NCBI GenBank assembly: GCA_016839845.1
Contig: JAEOTL010000381.1
Span: forward strand, 1-11,216
Direction of reading: 5' to 3'
DNA from: Promethearchaeota archaeon
GTDB lineage: Archaea; Asgardarchaeota; Lokiarchaeia; Sigynarchaeales; SOKP01
DNA: 11,216 nucleotides
Shown piece after piece: positions 6,705-11,216 of this stretch. Position numbers and translations under genes: made by a program. The notes under the pieces are model-generated. The model saw only the letters and a program-made list of their open reading frames with translations. It made no database searches and had not been told where the DNA came from. Every line of letters starts with the position of its first letter. Position 1 is the first letter of the stretch.

Positions 6705-8783
6705 ATGTCAGAGAAGTCAGAAAGATCGGTGAAATGGGAAGAATTAAATGGTTTAAACAAAAGTCAAATTGAGGAAAAAGCAAAAGAAATACTTTCTATA
6801 ATGACTCTGGAGGAAAAAATGAACCAGATGGTTGCTGATTGGACTTTAACTGAAGGCGGACCAAAAATGCAGAAAAGATATAATGCTGAACCTATCCCCG
6901 CAGGAGAGGATAAAAAACTTGGAATACCTGGAGTTCTGTTTTCTGATGGACCAAGAGGAGTTGTTATAGGAAATTCAACTTGTTTTCCTGTATCTATGGC
7001 GAGAGGTGCTTCATGGGATGTAGAATTAGAAGAAAAAATAGGGAATATAATAGGAATTGAAGCAAAATCACATGGATCTAATTATTTTGGTGGTGTTTGT
7101 ATTAACTTATTAAGACACCCCGCTTGGGGAAGAGCCCAAGAAACATACGGGGAAGACACACATCACCTTGGAGCTTTTGGTGTTGCTCTCTTAAGAGGAA
7201 TCCAGAAGCATATTATGGCATGTGCTAAACATTATGCATGTAATAGTATAGAAAATACTAGATTTGAATTAGACGTATCCATCGATGAAAGGACATTAAG
7301 AGAAGTTTATCTTCCACATTTTAAAAAGTGTGTTGATGCGGATGTAGCTTCCATCATGAGTGCATATAATAAAGTGAATGGCAAGTATTGTGGTCACAAT
7401 CCGCACCTTTTAAGAGATATACTGAAACAAGATTGGGATTTTAAAGGATTTGTCCTTACTGATTTTGGTTGGGGTATCCGAAATGGAGCTCTTGCTATTA
7501 AAGCGGGAGTTGATATTGAAATGCCTTTCGAATGGCGAATGGCTCCGAATAAAATGATGGGATATTTGAATGAAGGAAAATTTAGTGAAGGGTTAATAGA
7601 TGAAGCTGTGTTGAGAATTTTAAGACAAAAATTAAAATTTGCACATGAGGGAGATCCTGCAATCTATAATATTGAAAAAATAGCATGTAAAGAACACACC
7701 GAATTAGCCTTAGAAGCTGCGAGAAAGAGTATAGTACTTTTAAAGAATCAAAATTCAATATTACCACTTAAAAGAAATGAAATTAAACAGATTGCGATTT
7801 TTGGAAAGTTAGCAAATACCCCGAATATTGGGGATCATGGTAGTAGTAGAGTTTACCCCCCCTATGTAATAACTCCACTTGAAGGAATAAAAAAATCTGT
7901 GGGAAATACTATTAATATAAAATTTAGTGAAGGAGACGATCTTGAGGTTGCTAAAGGATTAGCCAAAAGCTCAGACCTCTCCCTTATTGTAGTAGGATAT
8001 ACTCATATGGATGAGGGGGAGGGATCCGGAACTAAAGACCGTACGGGAGATAGAAAATCATTAAGACTATACGAAAAAGATGAAAAACTAATATCTGCAA
8101 TATCTTCAGTCAATGAGAAATGTATTGTAGCCTTAGAAGGGGGAGGACCTATAATCGTTGAACCGTGGAAGGATAAAGTAGCTGCAATCTTAATGTTATG
8201 GTATCCTGGAATGGAAGGTGGAACGGCACTTGGAGAAATAATTTTCGGTGATGTTAATCCCAGTGCCAAATTACCCGCTGTATTTCCTAAATCAGAAGAT
8301 CAACTTCCCTACTTCGACTCATCTATTAAAGAAATAGAATATGGGTATTATCATGGATACAAATTGATGGATAAAAAAGGCTACGAACCTGCCTATCCTT
8401 TTGGTTTTGGGTTAAGCTATACAACATTTTCATATAATAACCTTAAACTAGATAAAAATTCAATAAATATTGATGATAAACTTCAAGTTAACATTGATGT
8501 ATCCAATATCGGTACTATAGCTGGTGAAGAAGTTGTACAGATGTATGTTGGATATAATAATCCTGCAGTATATAGACCTATTAAGGATCTTAAAGGTTTT
8601 GCAAAAGTTTTATTAAATCCAGGTGAGATGAAAACCATCAATTTAAATTTAAAAGCTAAGGACTTGGCATATTATAATGTAGAAAAGAAAGAATGGGTTG
8701 TAGAAAAAATAGAATATGTTGTATACGTTGGATCCTCTTCACGTAAGGAGGATCTTTTGACGGCAACTTTTAAAATCTCCTAA
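6705..8783 (+). CDS. glycoside hydrolase family 3 beta-glucosidase
   Basis: A 692-residue GH3 enzyme with the full three-part layout: N-terminal TIM barrel (to about 310), alpha/beta sandwich (about 335-555) and a C-terminal fibronectin III-like domain (about 585-690). The substrate-pocket motifs FSDGPRG (79-85) and GRAQETYGED (142-151), and the lysine-histidine pair in CAKHYACNSIENTRF, are present. The nucleophile is D253 in VLTDFGWG. The general acid/base is E437 or E439 in DEGEG, followed by the DR that normally closes this loop. There is no PA14 insert and no signal peptide, so it should act inside the cell on imported beta-glycosides or oligosaccharides. CNSIENTRF in place of the more usual N-Q-E-R pattern marks a distinct GH3 branch. 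An in-frame GTG at 6699 would add two residues; I prefer the ATG because GGTG at 6696-6699 is properly spaced for it. It retains double-displacement residues, so phosphorylase activity is unlikely. Confidence 0.93.
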   Translation: MSEKSERSVKWEELNGLNKSQIEEKAKEILSIMTLEEKMNQMVADWTLTEGGPKMQKRYNAEPIPAGEDKKLGIPGVLFSDGPRGVVIGNSTCFPVSMARGASWDVELEEKIGNIIGIEAKSHGSNYFGGVCINLLRHPAWGRAQETYGEDTHHLGAFGVALLRGIQKHIMACAKHYACNSIENTRFELDVSIDERTLREVYLPHFKKCVDADVASIMSAYNKVNGKYCGHNPHLLRDILKQDWDFKGFVLTDFGWGIRNGALAIKAGVDIEMPFEWRMAPNKMMGYLNEGKFSEGLIDEAVLRILRQKLKFAHEGDPAIYNIEKIACKEHTELALEAARKSIVLLKNQNSILPLKRNEIKQIAIFGKLANTPNIGDHGSSRVYPPYVITPLEGIKKSVGNTINIKFSEGDDLEVAKGLAKSSDLSLIVVGYTHMDEGEGSGTKDRTGDRKSLRLYEKDEKLISAISSVNEKCIVALEGGGPIIVEPWKDKVAAILMLWYPGMEGGTALGEIIFGDVNPSAKLPAVFPKSEDQLPYFDSSIKEIEYGYYHGYKLMDKKGYEPAYPFGFGLSYTTFSYNNLKLDKNSINIDDKLQVNIDVSNIGTIAGEEVVQMYVGYNNPAVYRPIKDLKGFAKVLLNPGEMKTINLNLKAKDLAYYNVEKKEWVVEKIEYVVYVGSSSRKEDLLTATFKIS

Positions 8784-8827
8784 AAATGAATCAGAAATCA
8801 TAGATTTGAAATTTGGCGTTGATATAT

Positions 8828-9589
8828 ATGGTTTATTCTGATAGAGCTTGGAAAGACGCTGTCCCTCATGTTCCTCCTGGATATGATAAATCCAAGTATA
8901 ATATTGTTTTTGATCAGCATTCACATACGGTATTCAGTGATGGTGCACTTACAATTAAACAAAACGTTGAATGGCATATAGCAATGGGTTTTAATGCTAT
9001 AGCCATAACTGATCATAATAATATGCATCATTTGGAAAAAATTGATAAAGTTAGAAAAGAATATGTGGAAAAGGGGATCCTAATTTTAAGTGGGATAGAA
9101 ATAACTACCAATAGAATTCATTTAAATCTATTAGGGCTCTCGAATTGGAAAACTAAGATTTCTTATAAAACTACAGATGATTTACTGATTGAAATGATAA
9201 ATAAAACCCATGATCAAGAGGGTATTGTTGTTTGTGATCATATTCCTTGGAGTTTATATGAATTTAAAATGAAAAATCATCCCTCTCGTGAGACATTATT
9301 AGAATGGGGTATAGATTATATTGAAATTATTAATGATGATTCTAAGCCTGAAAATGTGTATGATTATGAGTCTTTTGATTTTTGTATTAAAAATAATAAC
9401 AAGATTGGCATGATTACAGGAACCGATATGCATACACCGGATGGCTTAGCTGGTGGGGGAGTTCATGGATGGACTTTGATGAATATTAATGAATTCTCCG
9501 AAGAAGCTTTATTAGAAGAATTACGAAAGACACAAACGGAAATTATCTACTCTAAAAACCCATATTTGGATCCCGGGATTCATAAATAA
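8828..9589 (+). CDS. PHP-domain metal-dependent hydrolase
   Basis: A 253-residue stand-alone PHP (polymerase and histidinol phosphatase) protein, cytoplasmic. The metal ligands expected of the fold are visible, numbering from the ATG: H31 and H33 with D38 in HSHTVFSDG, D62-H63 in ITDHNN, E91 in SGIEIT, H98, H138 in CDHIPW, and D200 with H202 in GTDMHTPDG. Such proteins bind two or three metals and hydrolyse phosphoesters (histidinol phosphate, nucleotides, cyclic phosphates) or act on related bonds; the substrate here is unknown. There is no polymerase or other domain attached. A TTG at 8813 would add five residues, but neither start has a convincing ribosome site and the ATG is preferred. 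It follows the glucosidase by 44 bases, so it is probably the last gene of the cluster. Its stop is seven bases from the converging synthetase, within which a T5 run (9615-9619) might end its transcript. Confidence 0.85.
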   Translation: MVYSDRAWKDAVPHVPPGYDKSKYNIVFDQHSHTVFSDGALTIKQNVEWHIAMGFNAIAITDHNNMHHLEKIDKVRKEYVEKGILILSGIEITTNRIHLNLLGLSNWKTKISYKTTDDLLIEMINKTHDQEGIVVCDHIPWSLYEFKMKNHPSRETLLEWGIDYIEIINDDSKPENVYDYESFDFCIKNNNKIGMITGTDMHTPDGLAGGGVHGWTLMNINEFSEEALLEELRKTQTEIIYSKNPYLDPGIHK

Positions 9590-9599
9590 AAAATAATTA
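9584..9599 (-). terminator. T-rich terminator after the acyl-CoA synthetase
   Basis: On the minus strand the bases around and after the synthetase stop codon read TTAATTATTTTTTATTT, a strong oligo-T stretch overlapping the last codon of the converging PHP gene. This is the form of archaeal intrinsic terminators. No hairpin is apparent. Confidence 0.4.
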
Positions 9600-11216
9600 A
9601 AATTTGTAACGTTGTTTTTGAATATTTTCATAATTATCCTTTAACAAAGACGTAAAATCTGACTCACCAGGCAGAAGAACATACATGGGTTCATCAACTT
9701 TACGAAGATCAAAACCCTCCTTTTTTAGTTTCACTTTTTTAAGCTTAAAAGTTGCTGTAGTTGTCAATTCCGATTTAAGTCTTAGAAAAATTGGAACTCC
9801 ATAAGCAGGTAGATTTTTTTTTAAAAGATCATAAAGTTCCTTTAAATTAAAATCCTCAACGGGAGTACTCGGTACAATTGCGGCCATTCCCGCCCGACCA
9901 TCAGTACCGGGTATTTTTACCCCATAAACGGTTGAAAATAATACTTGGTCAAACTTATTAATTACTTTTTCTACTTCGGTTGTTGAAATGTTATGCCCTT
10001 TCCAACGAAAAGTATCCCCAAGACGATCTACAAACTGCCCATGGTTATTTCCGATATCTCGCATTAAATCTCCAGTATTGAACCATTTGTCTCCTTCTTT
10101 GAGAACATCATGAAATATTTTCGATTCAGTTGCCTTTTTATCGGTGTATCCTCTGAATACAGCCGGACCAAGTTCAAACAACAGTAATCCAGATTCCCCA
10201 ATATCGACTCGTTCCATAAATCCTTCCTTGTTTCTTATAGGCTTTTCTTCATCATGATCATATCTGACAATCGCGTACGAATTAATACAACAACCTACAG
10301 TACAATCGAAATTTAAAAAATTGGCAAAAGACCCTACAGCCTCGGTTGCTGAGTAATACTCTGCAATTTTAGGGATATTGAATCTTTCTTTAAAATCCTT
10401 CCATAGTTCTGGACGAAGACCTGCACCAATAACCATTTTTACAGGATTAATTGAGTCATCAGGTTTAACAGGTTGATTCAATAGGTATCGACACACCTCC
10501 CCGATATAATTAAAAGATGTGGCATTAACTTTACGAATATCTTCCCAGAAAATATTAACACTGAATTTACGAGCCAATGCTATTGCCGATCCCCCACCAA
10601 AAGTCGATGCGCAACCTGCTCCTAATGAATTCGAATGAAAAAGAGGAAGTGAAACGTACATAGTATCCTCGGGTGATAAATCTAATATCACTCTCCCAAA
10701 TAAATAATAACAAGTCACCATAGTCCCATGAACAAAAATTGTAGCTTTTGGGAATCCTGTTGTACCTGATGTAAAAATATACGTAATAGGATCAGTAGCA
10801 TTCACTTTTGCGGTTGTTGATGGATTTTCAGTGGGTAAATTTTTGACTTTTTGGGAAAGATCAATAAATCCTTCAGGAGTAGAAATTAAGTTCTGATCAG
10901 GTAAAAAACAGAGATTTAGGACTTGTGAGAGATCGAGCTCTGATTTAACTTTATTAAAAGTATTAAAACAATTTTCACCAACTATAATAATTTTACCAGG
11001 AGTAAGTTTCAAACAGTGTGTTAAACTCACCTCACGTAGATCAATATTAATCAATGAAGTTATTGCCCCAATTTTTCCAATTGCGGTGAGAATCATTAAA
11101 TATTCTGGCCGATTGGTCATCATCAATTCTACAACATCCCCTTTTTTTAGGCCTATTGAGAGAAAGTAATGAGTATAACGGTTAACCCATTCATTAAACT
11201 CCCTATATGTAAGTGC
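9597..11216 (-). CDS. FATP-type long/very-long-chain acyl-CoA synthetase, N-terminus beyond window
   Basis: The frame is open from its stop to the window edge, giving 539 visible residues. Upstream of the first possible start codons (TTG at 11126, then ATGs) the translation continues with family sequence, ALTYREFNEWVNRY and later GLKKGDVVE, so the real start lies outside and perhaps 50-80 residues are missing. It is an AMP-binding adenylating enzyme. In visible numbering, the phosphate-binding motif YIFTSGTTGFPKA spans about 146-158, YYSATEA 287-293, TGD 381-383 and GDTFRWKGHN 400-409. The last motif, with TTEVEKV and the late YGVKIPGTDGRAGMAA, marks the fatty-acid transport protein/SLC27 branch. 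The lysine in ATFKLKK (about 491) fits the catalytic lysine. The reaction is ATP- and CoA-dependent activation of a fatty acid, possibly bile- or sterol-type acids, probably at the membrane. It stands convergent to the sugar cluster. Confidence 0.93.
   Translation of the reverse strand, partial: ALTYREFNEWVNRYTHYFLSIGLKKGDVVELMMTNRPEYLMILTAIGKIGAITSLINIDLREVSLTHCLKLTPGKIIIVGENCFNTFNKVKSELDLSQVLNLCFLPDQNLISTPEGFIDLSQKVKNLPTENPSTTAKVNATDPITYIFTSGTTGFPKATIFVHGTMVTCYYLFGRVILDLSPEDTMYVSLPLFHSNSLGAGCASTFGGGSAIALARKFSVNIFWEDIRKVNATSFNYIGEVCRYLLNQPVKPDDSINPVKMVIGAGLRPELWKDFKERFNIPKIAEYYSATEAVGSFANFLNFDCTVGCCINSYAIVRYDHDEEKPIRNKEGFMERVDIGESGLLLFELGPAVFRGYTDKKATESKIFHDVLKEGDKWFNTGDLMRDIGNNHGQFVDRLGDTFRWKGHNISTTEVEKVINKFDQVLFSTVYGVKIPGTDGRAGMAAIVPSTPVEDFNLKELYDLLKKNLPAYGVPIFLRLKSELTTTATFKLKKVKLKKEGFDLRKVDEPMYVLLPGESDFTSLLKDNYENIQKQRYKF

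Noticed and set aside
7819..7836. Inverted-repeat-like CCCCGAATATTGGGG inside the glucosidase gene
   Set aside because: It is imperfect, lies in the middle of coding sequence for TPNIGDHG, and has no promoter or T run next to it.
8745..8754. Strong Shine-Dalgarno-like AAGGAGGATC near the 3' end of the glucosidase gene
   Set aside because: It encodes the conserved run RKED of the C-terminal domain in frame. The only following starts are an in-frame TTG of the same gene and a five-codon frame at 8786, so it does not mark a new gene.
1..11216. tRNA, rRNA, CRISPR arrays, insertion sequences, integrase sites or defence genes
   Set aside because: All gaps are under 200 bases and hold no cloverleaf, repeat-spacer pattern or transposase fragment. 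No open frame matches such proteins.

Overview
The window is about 11.2 kb of AT-rich DNA, roughly one third G+C by eye, carrying ten protein genes packed closely on both strands. No RNA gene, insertion sequence, CRISPR array or attachment site was seen. Most starts lack a strong bacterial Shine-Dalgarno site or a -35/-10 pair. Several instead have a TATA-like box about 30 bases before the start codon, which suits an archaeon. The mix of families (a FATP-type acyl-CoA synthetase, a monoacylglycerol-lipase-like hydrolase, an ecdysteroid-kinase-like phosphotransferase and a DnaJ) in an AT-rich genome made me think of an Asgard archaeon of the Lokiarchaeia type. This is an inference at moderate to low confidence, because no marker gene is present.

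Left part (1-3418). On the minus strand lie a small cysteine-rich protein of the DUF6485 type (52-258) and an aldo/keto reductase (359-1186). A 154-base divergent gap separates the reductase from a plus-strand alpha/beta hydrolase of the monoacylglycerol lipase type (1341-2288). That gene converges, with a two-base gap, on a minus-strand dnaJ (2291-3418).

Central part (3613-9589). Five plus-strand genes follow each other with gaps of 44 to 86 bases: a D-tagatose/D-psicose 3-epimerase-like isomerase, an EcKL/CHK-like phosphotransferase, a PfkB fructokinase, a family 3 beta-glucosidase without a signal peptide, and a PHP-domain metal hydrolase. Together they read as an intracellular sugar or glycoside locus. 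The glucosidase would release sugars from imported beta-glycosides, the epimerase would turn a rare ketohexose into fructose (or the reverse), and the fructokinase would feed fructose 6-phosphate to central metabolism. The roles of the phosphotransferase and the PHP protein are open. No transporter or regulator is visible.

Right edge (9597-11216). A minus-strand FATP/very-long-chain acyl-CoA synthetase converges on the PHP gene and is cut by the window edge. Its reading frame stays open with conserved family sequence to base 11216, so its true start lies outside. With the lipase-like gene it hints at use of fatty acids from outside the cell, although the two genes are not neighbours.

Regulatory elements are mostly tentative. 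They include candidate BRE/TATA boxes upstream of seven genes, a 12-base perfect palindrome abutting the presumed promoter of the cysteine-rich gene, and T-rich stretches that could act as archaeal terminators.
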